From positions 248,001 through 312,000 of the forward strand of contig CP154956.1 of the NCBI GenBank assembly GCA_039621445.1: 64,000 nucleotides of DNA. Reading direction: 5' to 3'. The translations under genes and the position numbers were made by a program. Below are positions 42,117 to 53,709 of the stretch, one piece after another. The notes under the pieces are model-generated. The model saw nothing but the letters and a program-made list of their open reading frames with translations, did no database searches and had not been told where the DNA came from. The DNA is from Euglena gracilis (taxonomy: Eukaryota > Euglenida > Euglenophyceae > Euglenales). Position 1 is the first letter of the stretch; every line of letters starts with the position of its first letter.

Positions 42117-42170
42117 TTTTTCGGTTCGACTTTTGTTGATAAAATAACTGTGCGAATTGGCGTAAAACTC

Positions 42171-42241
42171 ATACACGGTTGGGATCAAACCCACGACCAC
42201 GAGCTTGTGAAGCGCGCGCTCTACTGCTCAGCTACATGGAT
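42171..42241 (-). tRNA. tRNA-Val(CAC)-like sequence
   Basis: On the minus strand TAGCTGAGCAGTAGAGCGC (A-box) and GGTTTGATCCC (B-box) are correctly spaced. The anticodon loop is TTCACAA (CAC, Val). The acceptor pairs in 5-6 of 7 positions and the anticodon stem has one mismatch. Probably a tRNA-derived repeat; it faces the tRNA-Asn-like sequence 55 nt away. Confidence 0.5.
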
Positions 42242-42270
42242 GGACATGTTTTAAGAACATTTTTCATTCA

Positions 42271-43148
42271 TAGCTGGCACTTCGTTTAAAACGAAGTGAA
42301 AAAAAACACGTTTTTTTTAAAAAAAAAAACATGTTTTTTTAAAAAACAAAAAAAAACGCCATTGAGGGTCCAGGGCAAAAAGAATTTTGCTTTTAATATT
42401 AGCTTTTTTTGCCCATCCTCGGTCAGAGAAAGACACCAAATTTGGGATATTTCAACCATAGCTGGCACTTCGTTTAAAACGAAGTAAAAAATAGACGTTT
42501 TTTATATATATAAAAACACATGTTTTTTTCAAAAAAAAACGGCATTGAGGGGTTTGGGCTTTTTGAATTTTTTTTCTTTCATTCGAGAGATACTGAGAGT
42601 CGCTTCGAGATGCACAGGCAAGCCGTGCATTTCATCACTGCCCATTGCTTGCACTCTTTGTCGATGATTGCGAGATAAAATTTGCCTTTTGTTCCCGCGC
42701 TCTGTCAAAAAAGGACCTAGTTTGGAATGGTTTCAAGCCAAAATGGCAGAAAAATGCCCTATTTTGACCATTCTTGTTGAAGACAACCAAAAGGATTTGT
42801 TTTCTATGGCAAGAACTGTGTTTGGGCCAAGAGTTAGGGGGAGCCCAGGGGCGGGGACCGCGGCGCCGAAGGCGCCGTGGTCGCCCCTGGGCCCCCCTAA
42901 AACCTTTGCCCAAAACACTGTTCTTGTTTGAAACCGTGTTTTGGGCGAAGATTTAAGACTTTTGATGTCTCGAAATCGGCCCAAACACGGTTTCAAGTCA
43001 TTTGAGCTACGATTGGTTCACCCTTGCGATCAAAGGCAAAATTTGGACCATCATTTTCCCCTTTGTTTTTTTGTCTTTTTTTTGCCCGTTTTTTTTAATA
43101 AAAAACAAAAAAAAGTTTTTTCTTAGAAAGACAAAAAAACGTCAGCTA
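42271..43148. mobile_element. TA-type miniature element, nested copy
   Basis: Begins TAGCTGGCACTTCG with the ACTTCGTTTAAAACGAAGT palindrome, restarts at 42459, and ends AAACGTCAGCTA at 43148. It is related to 20446-20858 in inverted orientation, with an extra 250-bp middle containing GCGCCGAAGGCGCC. Confidence 0.6.
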
Positions 43149-43254
43149 CGTTTTCATTATAGCATCTGTCTTGAACATTGGGATATGGGGTCTTTTTGCA
43201 TGAGGTGGTGAGATGTTGTCCTCCTATTTCTGTGCACCTGTTTGTGGGCCAATT

Positions 43255-43328
43255 AATCTCCGCCCACCGAACGATTCGATTAATCGGTGGCCACAGACGA
43301 TTAGTCGATTAATCGATTAATCGAATCT
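43255..43328. repeat. CGATTAATCG cluster
   Basis: ACGATTCGATTAATCGG and GATTAGTCGATTAATCG words. Equivalents lie at 44600-44662, 50635-50708 and 51950-52002. Confidence 0.65.
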
Positions 43329-45766
43329 GCCCTACCTGCACAAAAATTTTTTTTGCCTTCAGAGGAAAAGAAATTGTTCATCTGACTTGGCTTGCCAGCA
43401 GGCAGATATTCCCCCATCGGAGGGAGTTTCCCCAGAAGACGCACGTCGGATGGGGTGGCGAGTAGCACCGACGTGGACTTTTTTTTTGGCCAAGAAAAGG
43501 ACAAAAGATTTCGCACTTCTGTCCAGAATCCTGAATTTTTTTCACACTGTGTCTAGTGTAAAAAAATCTCGACCCAATGAACACCAAAAACAGAACAAAA
43601 TCCTCGTGAGAAGCAAATGCAGTCCGCTGAGTTGTTGTTTGTCGAGTTGTTTAGATTTTTTAGATCTCTTTCTCTTCACGTTTGTAGTTCGTTCAATTTG
43701 GGCACAGTGGGCTGGAGTGACAGTTGGGGGGGAGGGGTACCAAAGGAACCGTTTTTGCAGAGAACAGAGACAGCTTTGAAATCATATGTGGCGGATAATT
43801 AGATGGCAAGCAGGAGAGGTATTTGCAATTCAAACTGCATTTGGCCCTTCTCAAATCTCAACTTCGGTCCACTACACAAAAATCGTCCATGTCACCCGGA
43901 CACACCGTGTGTCCAGGTTATGTATGGACATGTTGTAAGAACATTTTTCATTCATAGGTGGCACTTCGTTTAAAACGAAGTCAAAAAAAACACGTTTTTT
44001 TTAAAAAAACATGTTTTTTTAAAAAAAACAAAAAAACGCCATTGAGGGTCCAGGGCAAAAAAAAAATGCCTTTAATTTTAGATTTTTTTGCCCATCCTCA
44101 GTCAGAGAAAGACACCAAATTTGGGATATTTCAACCATAGCTGGCACTTCGTTTAAAACGAAGTTTAAAAAAAACACGTTTTTTTTTTAAAAAAACACAT
44201 GTTTTTTTTAAAAAAAAAACAAAAAAAAAACGGCATTGAGGGGTTTGGGCAATTTTTTTTCTTTTCAAGCCAAAATGGCAGAAAAATGCCCTATTTTGAC
44301 CATTCTTGTTGAAGACAACCAAAAGGATTGGTTTTCAAGTCATTTTGAGCTACGATTGGTTCACCCTTGCGATCAAAGGCAAAATTGGACCATCATTTTC
44401 CCCTTTGTTTTTTTTTTGCCTTTTTTTTGCCCGTTTTTTTTAATAAAAAACAAAAAAAAACGTTCTTTTTAAAAAACAAAAAAAACGCCAGTGTGTTTTC
44501 ATTATAGCATCTGTCTTGAACATTGGGATATGGGGTCTTTTTGCATGAGGTGGTGAGATGTTGTCCTCCTATTTCTGTGCACCTGTTTGTGGACCGAACC
44601 GCCCACCGAACGATTCGATTCATCGGTGGCCACAGACGATTAGTCGATTAATCGATTAATCGAATCTACCCTACCTGCACAAAAAAAATTTTTCCCCTTC
44701 AGAGGAAAAAGATTTGTTCGTCTGACTTGGCTTGCCAGCAGGCAGATATTCCCCCATCTGAGGGAGTTCCCCCAGAAGACGCACGTCGGATGGGGTGGCG
44801 AGTAGCACCGACGTGGACTTTTTTTTTTGGCCAAGAAAAGGACAAAAGATTTCGCACTTCTGTCCAGAATCCTGAATTTTTTTCACACTGTGTCTGGTGT
44901 AAAAAAAATTCGACCCAATGAACACCAAAAACAGAACAAAATCCTCGTGAGAAGCAAATGCAGTCCGCTGAGTTGTTGTTCGTCGAGTTGTTTAGATCTT
45001 TTAGATCTCTTTCTCTTCACGTTTGTAGTTCGTTCAATTTGGGCACAGTGGGCTGGAGTGACGGTTGGGGGGGAGGGGTACCAAAGGAACCGTTTTTGCA
45101 GAGAACAGAGACAACTTTGAAATCATATGTGGCGGATAATTAGATGGCAAGCAGGAGAGGGATTTGCAATTCAAACTGCATTTGGCCCTTCTCAAATCTC
45201 AACTTCGATCCACAACTCCTTGACCAATAACCAAAGACCATGGGTGCCAGGACAATTGCAAATGGAAAGACTTCATTCACTTCCAGGGTTTGACAGCGTC
45301 CACAGCTGGGGCGTTGGTCTAATGACGGACAAAAAAATGCAACTTTCTGGCGGGTGCCCAAAAAAAGGGACTTCGGGGGGGGGGCAATTTTTTTTCTTTG
45401 GGGGCCAAAAAAAAGTGACATTTGGGGGGCCCCGTGACAAAGGCCCATGCAGGACTCATGAACGGGACACTCTGGCAAAAACGGGAATTGGTTTGGGGGG
45501 GGGCTGAAACGGGACTTTCTGGGTTTACCATCCACCCCCCCCATGATGTACCTCCCCCCGGGAGGCCAAAATTGGGTGGGAGGTACAATGGGGGGGAGGT
45601 ACACAATGGGGGGGGCAAGGTATTCAATGGGGGGACATGCCTGCAGGCCAGGTGCATGCTGTCCCCCCCCATTATGTACCTCCCCCCCCCCCAGGGGGTA
45701 TATAATGGGGGGGGTGGATGGTAAATCAGGCCGAGGGGGATCCTAGTCGGGATTTAAACGGATTTT

Positions 45767-46335
45767 TATATCAAGAACTGCGTCTTAACCGCAGACTCTG
45801 ACCTGAGTCTGCGTTTCGAAACGCAGACTCAGGTCAGAGTCTGCGTTTGGAAACGCAGACTCAGGTGATGCGTTTAAGACGCAGTTATTTAAGGCTGTGT
45901 TTATAAAGCAACATGGCTTTGGTCAAAGTCTGTGTTTTTCAACCTCGACGACGGACGGCAGACTGACGACAGATTTTTGGGACAAAGCGAAGCTGAATTA
46001 TGATCCGCTGCACTAATCTGGGACGGCCGGAAACCTCGGAATAAGAGTATGTGGCCGCCGGGCAGCTTTTGGCCGCCGTCTGTGGTCTTCCGACCTAGAA
46101 TCCTCTCGAAATAGTAGTAACATTACCGTTAAACATGGGAACGTATGTGAAAGATGACACAAGATTACATCGTCTCCTTCCCTTTGCATACCCATTTTGC
46201 CTGCTGCACTTTGCAACGTTGATGAGAATGCTCTGGGCGCTGCACCCACGATCCAAGAGTTCTTTGGTAGGCTCCAAAAAGTTGATGAGCACAGATGTTA
46301 CATGACCTAACCTTGTATGGTGATATTTTTGGGGA
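45767..46335. mobile_element. Palindrome element A-type remnant in copy 1
   Basis: The edge TATATCAAGAA (45767-45777) is followed by ACGCAGACTC/GAGTCTGCGTTT words to 45890 and TTTAAGGCTGTGTTTAT. A segment of about 400 bp follows, shared with 22440-22850. The right cluster seen at 23349-23443 is missing here. Confidence 0.55.
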
Positions 46336-46879
46336 ACCACCCTCTGGGCCAGTTGGGATATGAAAAAGCACCCTGACCCTCCCCCCCCCGCAAGGTACCC
46401 CCCCCCTCAGAGTGGTCAAATTTTTTGGCAAATTTGTCCCCCCCCCCTCAAAGTGGTCATTTCCTCTTGGCGCCTAATGAGCCTAAGCCCAAAAATAGAC
46501 CCCCCCAAAGTGTCCCCTCCCTACCGTTTTGGCAAATTTGTTCCCCCCCCTCAAAGTGGTCATTTTCTCTTGGCGCATAAGCCCAAAAATTGACCCCCCC
46601 AAAAGTGTCCCCTCCCTCACAATGGCCGTTTTGGTAAATTTGTTTCCCCCCCCTCAAAGTGGCCATTTTCTTCAGGCCTGTCTTTACCAAATTGGCAAAT
46701 GCTTTGCCATTGCTGGACGCTGCCATATTCCATGAGGAATTTTTCTTTACAGGAAATTTTTTATTTAGAGTGAAAAAAAGGACAGTTTCTCACAAACAGG
46801 AAGTGAAAAGGAATACAAAATTTCAGGAAACCGATCTTGTGCCTGAGGGGGAGCAGCAGAATAAAACACAGTCAGAACT

Positions 46880-47130
46880 GACTTTTAGGGGGGGTTGGTA
46901 CACCCCTCCCCCCCCCTCTCCGAGGGGCTCGCCACGCCATTTACCCGCCTCCCCCCCCCCCCTAGCCGGACCCCCTCGCCACGCCACCCAACACATTTTT
47001 CATTGTGCAACCATGGTACACCCCTCCCCCCCCCCCATCCGAGACTCCCTCGCCACGCCATTTTACGCCCCTTTCCCCCCCCCCCCCCCCCCCCTATTCG
47101 GACCCCCTCGCCACGGCGTACCAACCCCCC
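46880..47130. repeat. GTGGCGAGGGGG-type block, copy 4 (inverted)
   Basis: TTGGTACACCCCTCC, GGGGCTCGCCACGCC and GGACCCCCTCGCCACG words, complementary to 10735-11040. Confidence 0.7.
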
Positions 47131-47284
47131 TAGAGAGTCAGTGAGAATGTCTTCGGAAAAGATTTGCCAAAAGTGGCCCAAAATGGACATTTTCCCCGTT
47201 TGCATATCTATAACGAAGAAAAAAGTCGGGGGGAAACATGCCCCCCCTAACTATTCCCGTCCGGTGGCCCCCATTTGGTAAAGC

Positions 47285-47470
47285 GCAAGGTACTTAATAA
47301 AACGGGATTAAAAGCGTGCGGTTTAATTCCGTGTTGGGTCAAAACCTCGTCGGTTTAATTCCGTTTCTGGTGTCTTGCGTAGAGTTGTGCCAATTAATCG
47401 TTTCGGGAAGTCGAACGATTTAATTGCGATTAATCGGGGGGTGTCAGACGATTAACAATTAATTGGTCAA
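47285..47470. repeat. GGTTTAATTCCG words and CGATTAATCG cluster
   Basis: GCGGTTTAATTCCGTGT and TCGGTTTAATTCCGTTT are followed by CCAATTAATCGTTTCGGG and partners. Two word types adjoin. Confidence 0.6.
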
Positions 47471-47567
47471 TTTAAGGAAAACAAAAAAATCAACATCCAC
47501 AAACGAACAACAGAAAAAATTTATAGCGCGAGAGCCCTCGGAAAAAGAATACGTTTAACAGGACAGA

Positions 47568-47638
47568 AGGCGAATAGCTCAGTGGTAGAGCGCAGGGCTA
47601 ACAACCCAATGGTTCCGGGTTCGATCCTTGGTTCGCCC
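47568..47638 (+). tRNA. tRNA-Val(AAC)-like gene
   Basis: The acceptor AGGCGAA pairs with TTCGCCC except at the first position. The D arm GCTC-AGTGGTA-GAGC is perfect, the loop CTAACAA gives anticodon AAC, and the T arm has GGGTTCGATCC. The anticodon stem pairs in only its inner 3 bp, so function is doubtful. The 5' part (AGAAGGCGAAT) is shared with the tRNA-Asn-like copies, suggesting one family of tRNA-derived repeats. Confidence 0.55.
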
Positions 47639-47749
47639 CCTGTTTGGTCATTTTCTTGCAAAAAATTTGTGCGATGTGCACTTTTTCAATTTGTTCTTGG
47701 AAAACAATTCAAAGCAAAGTGAGGTCATGGACATGTAGGGTAAATTGAG

Positions 47750-47940
47750 TACCCCCCCCTAATTGTCACCCCCCCCCCCTAATTGTCGCCAGGGGGGTCA
47801 AAACGCTCCTGGGGGGGTGCCATACAGGGGGTAGTTTAAAGGCGCCGGGTGCTTAATACGTAGGGATTAAAGGCGCTCGGATTAAATTCGGTTTCGGAAC
47901 CAAACCTCGGCGGATTAAATTCGGTTCGGGCCAATGAAGG
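47750..47940. repeat. C/G-tract words and GGATTAAA/TTCGG cluster
   Basis: CTAATTGTC words with C runs, then GGCGCTCGGATTAAATTCGG and GGCGGATTAAATTCGG. With 49320-49440 it brackets the segment that holds the EF-1alpha fragment. Confidence 0.55.
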
Positions 47941-48810
47941 CTGATAAATGGCCAGGGGGCGACGTTTTTTTGCAACTCTTTTCAGTCAAACGAACAGGCT
48001 GCACTTGATACTCGCTGCCGGGGGGAAACAGTTTTGCACCCCCAAAACATCAAAAAAATTTGGAATCCCCAGAAAAAACGAAAAAGTGCAAAAAAAAGAT
48101 TCAGTTCAATTGATGATTTACCCACAGTGCGCCCAAGGCCTTTTCAAAAAACAAGCCAGCCTGGACAAAGCCCGCTTGAAAGAACATTTTGCCAAACACC
48201 ATTGAAAAGGTTCACAGGAAATTAAAACACAAATTTGCGCAAAAACACAACCCACTGAAACTGAAACAAACAGCGCTATATTACAAAAAACTGCAACAGT
48301 TGAAAACGACTTTACTTTCACCCTGGGCCCCCTGGGGTCTTTAAAAACCAGACTGGAAGGAGGTCCCTCAAATTTGGAAAAAAAAGAAAAAATTCCGGAT
48401 AAGTAAACATTTTTTCCAAAATCATCCAATGTGTCTGGTACAAAAATTTTGTCCATTGAACTGAAAACAGAAATGCTCGTGCAAATAAACTGCAGTTCGA
48501 TCAGTAGTTTAAATCTCAACTTCGGTCCACAACTCCCTGACGAATAACCTGGTGATGCCAGGACCATCACTTCCAGGGTTTGACAGCGTCCACGGCTGTA
48601 GACATATTCGGGGGGGGGGCTCAAAGCAGGAACTCATGTCGGGGGGGGGGGCAGATCGGGACTTTCTGGAGGGCAGAACTGGGGTAAAAACGGGACTTGG
48701 TTCGGGGGGTGGGGGGGGGGCTGAAACGGGACTATCTGGGAGGACAAACAAAAACACCTGTGGGAATTTGCTTGGCAAATCCTGAGTCCTGATTGTTCCC
48801 CACGGAAGGC
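47941..48810. other. Unassigned interior with C/G-tract inserts
   Basis: A short plus-strand frame (47948-48205) is basic but unrecognised. G runs at 48610-48720 interrupt. No gene can be supported. Confidence 0.4.
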
Positions 48811-48813
48811 CCA

Positions 48814-49197
48814 AGTCAATCTTCGTCTGGATGGTGAACTTGCAGATAATGTGGCACTCCAGCACGGGGGCATAACCGTTGACAATCTGATCGTGTACTT
48901 CAGAATGATGAACTGAAGAAACATGAATGTGAAAAGGAACAAAACAGCCGACAGACAAGAAACAAGCCAGACAGAAAAACATTGAAGAGAGGCTTACCTG
49001 GGCAGTGAAGTCAGCAGCCTCCTTGGTGTCGAGGCCACATAACCACGGCGAATATCCTTGACAGACACGTTCTTCACGTTGAAACCAAGGTTGTAGTGAG
49101 GGACAGCTTCCCTCAGAGCCCCCCGGCCTCCATAGACTTGACTTCAGTGGTCAAGTTGTTGGGTGCGAAAGTGACCACATCACATCAGTTCCAATAC
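48814..49197 (-). pseudogene. EF-1alpha fragment with an 85-nt intron
   Basis: On the minus strand an acceptor TTTTAG precedes GGTATTGGAAC (start of domain II). It is followed by [15 protein letters not shown] in mixed frames, then [20 protein letters not shown] and DIRRGYVA. A donor CCAG|GTAAGC (48997) and acceptor CTTCAG (48913) bracket an intron, after which come IVNGYAPVLEC and ICKF. The order matches EF-1alpha domains II-III. About 35 nt near the start and a few single bases are lost, so it is a pseudogene. The 5' acceptor sequence is the same as at 37441-37452. Confidence 0.75.
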
Positions 49198-49199
49198 CT

Positions 49200-49455
49200 A
49201 AAAGTTGAAAAAGGTTGTCGTGCATCGGACTTTTAAAAAGAACCTTTTAAACCGCTTTTAAACACTCCCCTGTATGGGACCTTGCTCCAAGCTGTCGCTT
49301 GCAAATTAGGAGTTACCTCGATAGCGGTTTCACTCGCTGGATTAAATCCGGTCTGAAACCCGAACCTCGCTGGATTAAAACGGATTTAATCCAGACCGAT
49401 TTAAATGTCAAACCGAATTAAGTGTCCTACGATTTAAAGCTACCCCCTGTATAGG
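49200..49455. repeat. TTTAAACC / GGATTAAATCCGG cluster
   Basis: ACCTTTTAAACCGCTTTTAAAC, GGATTAAATCCGGTCTG and ACGGATTTAATCCAGACCG are inverted words bounding the EF-1alpha-containing segment on the right. Confidence 0.6.
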
Positions 49456-49497
49456 GGGGGGGTCACGTTACTTCTTCCTGGCTCGGAAGGTATCAGA

Positions 49498-49568
49498 AGG
49501 CGAATGGCCCAGTGGTTGGGTGTGCGGTCGTTAACCCTGTGGTCGTGGGTTCAATCCCCACCTCGTCT
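49498..49568 (+). tRNA. tRNA-Asn(GTT)-like sequence
   Basis: The acceptor AGGCGAA pairs with CTCGTCT in six of seven positions (one wobble). D stem GCCC/GGGT, loop TCGTTAA (GTT), T arm GTGGG-TTCAATC-CCCAC perfect. The base before the anticodon is C instead of the invariant T and the anticodon stem is weak, so it is likely a tRNA-derived repeat. Confidence 0.5.
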
Positions 49569-49622
49569 TTTTTCGGTTCGACTTTTGTTGATAAAATAAC
49601 TGTGCGAATTGGCGTAAAACTC

Positions 49623-49693
49623 ATACACGGTTGGGATCAAACCCACGACCACGAGCTTGTGAAGCGCGCGCTCTACTGCTCAGCTACATGGAT
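49623..49693 (-). tRNA. tRNA-Val(CAC)-like sequence, copy 2
   Basis: Identical to 42171-42241 as far as I can compare by eye; it faces the tRNA-Asn-like sequence 54 nt away. Confidence 0.5.
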
Positions 49694-52474
49694 GGACATG
49701 TTTTAAGAACATTTTTCATTCATAGCTGGCACTTCGTTTAAAACGAAGTAAAAAAAACACGTTTTTTTTAAAAAAAACATGTTTTTTTAAAAAACAAAAA
49801 AAACGCCATTGAGGGTCCAGGGCAAAAAGAATTTTGCTTTTAATATTAGCTTTTTTTGCCCATCCTCGGTCAGAGAAAGACACCAAATTTGGGATATTTC
49901 AACCATAGCTGGCACTTCGTTTAAAACGAAGTAAAAAAAAAACACGTTTTTTATATATATAAAAAACACATGTTTTTTTAAAAAAAAGCCGCATTGAGGG
50001 GTTTGGGCTTTTCATCACTGCCCATTGCTTGCACTCTTTGTCGATGATTGCGAGATAAAATTTGCCTTTTGTTCCCGCGCTCTGTCAAAAAAGGACCTAG
50101 TTTGGAATGGTTTCAAGCCAAAATGGCAGAAAAATGCCCTATTTTGACCATTCTTGTTGAAGACAACCAAAAGGATTTGTTTTCTATGGCAAAAACTGTG
50201 TTTGGGCCAAGAGTTAGGGGGAGCCCAGGGGCGGGGACCGCGGCGCCGAAGGCGCCGTGGTCGCCCCTGGGCCCCCCTAAAACCTTTGCCCAAAGCACTG
50301 TTCTTGTTTGAAACCGTGTTTTGGGCGAAGATTTAAGACTTTTGATGTCTCGAAATCGGCCGAAACACGGTTTCAAGTCATTTGAGCTACTATTGGTTCA
50401 CCCTTGCGATCAAAGGCAAAATTTGGACCATCATTTTCCCCTTTGTTTTTTTTGCCATTTTTTTTTTTTTTTTTTTTTAAAATAAAAAATAAAAAAAAGT
50501 TTTTTTTTAGAAAGACAAAAAAAACGTCAGCTATGTTTTCATTTTTGCATCTGTCTTGAACATTGGGATATGGGGTCTTTTTGCATGAGGTGGTGAGATG
50601 TTGTCCTCCTATTTCTGTGCACCTGTTTGTGGACCAATTAATCTCCGCCCACTGAACGATTCGATTAATCGGTGGCCACAGACGATTAGTCGATTAATCG
50701 ATTAATCGAATCTACCCTACCTGCACAAAAATTTTTTTGCCTTCAGAGGAAAAGAAATTGTTCATCTGACTTGGCTTGCCAGCAGGCAGATATTCCCCCA
50801 TCGGAGGGAGTTTCCCCAGAAGACGCACGTCGGATGGGGTGGCGAGTAGCACCGACGTGGACTTTTTTTTTGGCCAAGAAAAGGACAAAAGATTTCGCAC
50901 TTCTGTCCAGAATCCTGAATTTTTTTCACACTGTGTCTGGTGTAAAAAAATCTCGACCCAATGAACACCAAAAACAGAACAAAATCCTCGTGAGAAGCAA
51001 ATGCAGTCCGCTGAGTTGTTGTTCGTCGAGTTGTTTAGATCTTTTAGATCTCTTTCTCTTCACGTTTGTAGTTCGTTCAATTTGGGCACAGTGGGCTGGA
51101 GTGACAGTTGGGGGGGAGGGGTACCAAAGGAACCGTTTTTGCAGAGAACAGAGACAACTTTGAAATCATATGTGGCGGATAATTAGATGGCAAGCAGGAG
51201 AGGTATTTGCAATTCAAACTGCATTTGGCCCTTCTCAAATCTCAACTTCGGTCCACTACACAAAAATCGTCCATGTCACCCGGACACACCGTGTGTCCGG
51301 GTTATGTATGGACATGTTGTAAGAACATTTTTCATTCATAGGTGGCACTTCGTTTAAAACGAAGTCAAAAAAAACACGTTTTTTTAAAAAAAACATGTTT
51401 TTTTAAAAAAAACAAAAAAACGCCATTGAGGGTCCAGAGAAAAAAAAAAATGCCTTTAATTTTAGATTTTTTTGCCCATCCTCAGTCAGAGAAAGACACC
51501 AAATTTGGGATATAAAAAAAAAACTTTTTTATAAAAAAAAAAAAACATTTTTTTTAAAAAAAAAAAAAAAACGGCATTGAGGGGTTTAGAAAATTTTTTT
51601 TTTTCAAGCCAAAATGGCAGAAAAATGCCCTATTTTGACCATTCTTGTTGAAGACAACCAAAAGGATTGGTTTTCAAGTCATTTTGAGCTACGATTGGTT
51701 CACCCTTGCGATCAAAGGCAAAATTTGGACCATCATTTTCCCCTTTGTTTTTTTTGTCTTTTTTTTGCCCGTTTTTTTTTTAATAAAAAAAACAAAAAAA
51801 ACGTTCTTTTTAAAAAACAAAAAAACGCCAGTGTGTTTTCATTATAGCATCTGTCTTGAACATTGGGATATGGGGTCTTTTTGCATGAGGTGGTGAGATG
51901 TTGTCCTCCTATTTCTGTGCACCTGTTTGTGGACCGAACCGCCCACCGAACAATTCGATTCATCGGTGGCCACAGACGATTAGTCGATTAATCGATTAAT
52001 CGAATCTACCCTACCTGCACAAAAAAAATTTTTCCCCTTCAGAGGAAAAAGATTTGTTCGTCTGACTTGGCTTGCCAGCAGGCAGATATTCCCCCATCGG
52101 AGGGAGTTCCCCCAGAAGACGCACGTCGGATGGGGTGGCGAGTAGCACCGACGTGGACTTTTTTTTTTGGCCAAGAAAAGGACAAAAGATTTCGCACCTC
52201 TGTCCAGAATCCTGAATTTTTTTCACACTGTGTCTGGTGTAAAAAAAATTCGACCCAATGAACACCAAAAACAGAACAAAATCCTCGTGAGAAGCAAATG
52301 CAGTCCGCTGAGTTGTTGTTCGTCGAGTTGTTTAGATCTTTTAGATCTCTTTCTCTTCACGTTTGTAGTTCGTTCAATTTGGGCACAGTGGGCTGGAGTG
52401 ACAGTTGGGGGGGAGGGGTACCAAAGGAACCGTTTTTGCAGAGAACAGAGACAGCTTTGAAATCATATGTCGGC

Positions 52475-53152
52475 GCCCATAACCCGGACACACGGTGTGT
52501 CCGGGTGACATGGACGATTTTTGTCTATTTCCGTTGACTAAGAGGCCCAAGACACACACTGTGTCTCGTGGAACTTAGCCACGCAATGTCTACCCCGTAT
52601 TTTTTTTGCGATTTTTTTGTCAAATTTTCAGTTCACGAGGACACACAATGTGTCTCGTGGACTGCCAGTCCACGAGACACATTGTGTGTCCCAGTCCTGC
52701 TGTTGACCCAATACACGGTACGTTGTTGGCCAACGTGTTGGAAGAGAAGCCAAAAGGGACGTGTGCTAAAGGGAAGTGTGCTAACCTGGTGCGTCCCCCA
52801 AAGCATGGGTCCTGCATTTGTGAGTCGTGTGTTGGTCAGTAAGGCGTAACGCTGGGCTCCTCGTTACATCTCCTCGTTGTCCGTTATGCCGTTCCGTGTC
52901 CCGACAACCATTGTTCCAAATTCGCGCCAACTGTCTCTCAGCTGTTACAGCTCACGGTTGTCCGGTGACCATCTTTCCACTGCCCTGCTGCATTGCATTA
53001 GATGTAGAACACCTCGCATTTCTGGCAAACACCTTTTATTTTTCAGTCCACGAGACACAGTGTGTGTCCCAGTCCACGGGGACACACACTGTGTCTCGTG
53101 GACTCAGTCCACGAGACACAGTGTGTGTCTTGGGCCTCAGTCCACGGATATA
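52475..53152. mobile_element. Palindrome-bounded element D (GACACA/TGTGTC words)
   Basis: The left cluster (52483-52690) has CCCGGACACACGGTGTGTCC and CCACGAGACACATTGTGTG words. The right cluster (53043-53150) has CACGAGACACAGTGTGTGTC and complements. The interior is about 350 bp. A single GGACACACCGTGTGTCC word stands at the equivalent end of the first unit in both duplication copies (43900-43916). This element therefore appears to have inserted at, or grown from, that word in copy 2 only. Confidence 0.6.
52690..52842 (+). pseudogene. Cysteine-rich module inside element D
   Basis: The frame reads AVDPIHGTLLANVLEEKPKG, then CAKGKCANL and GSCICESCVGQ before a stop. VDPIHGTLLA resembles the start of the modules at 19441 and 39596. 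The Cys pattern could bind zinc. It has no start codon of its own, so it is probably an exon or fragment. Confidence 0.4.
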
Positions 53153-53709
53153 ACTCCTTGACCAATAACCAAAGACCCTGGGTGCCAGGACAATTGCAAA
53201 TGGAAAGACTTCATTCACTTCCAGGGTTTGACAGCGTCCACAGCTGGGGCGTTGGTCTAATGACGGACAAAAAAATGCAACTTTCTGGCGGGTGCCCAAA
53301 AAAAGGGACTTCGGGGGGGGGGCAATTTTTTTTCTTTGGGGGCCAAAAAAAAAGTGACATTTGGGGGGCCCCGTGACAAAGGCCCATGCAGGACTCATGA
53401 ACGGGACACTCTGGCAAAAACGGGAATTGGTTGGGGGGGGGGGCTGAAACGGGATTTTCTGGGTTTACCATCCACCCCCCCCATTATGTACCTCCCCCCG
53501 GGAGGCCAAAATTGGGTGGGAGGTACAATTGGGGGGGGAGGGACACAGTGGGGGGGCAAGGTATTCAATGGGGGGACATGCCTGCAGGCCAGGTGCAGGC
53601 GGTCCGCCCCCCCATTATGTCCCCCCCCCCCCCAGGGGGTACATAATGGGGGGGGGGTGGATGGTAAATCAGGCCGAGGGGGATCCTAGTCGGGATTTAA
53701 ACGGATTTT

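Larger units (their letters stand above)
42021..46700. repeat. Segmental duplication, copy 1
   Basis: Sequence from CACGTTACTTCTTCCTGGC onward recurs in the same order and orientation at 49464 and beyond, with an offset of about 7.44 kb growing to 7.94 kb. It contains an inverted tRNA-like pair, two TA-type element units (42271 and 43960 onward), CGATTAATCG clusters, GGTACC/G-tract blocks and a TATATCAAGAA palindrome cluster (45767-45890). Much of the second unit (43925-45200) repeats the first. Confidence 0.85.
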
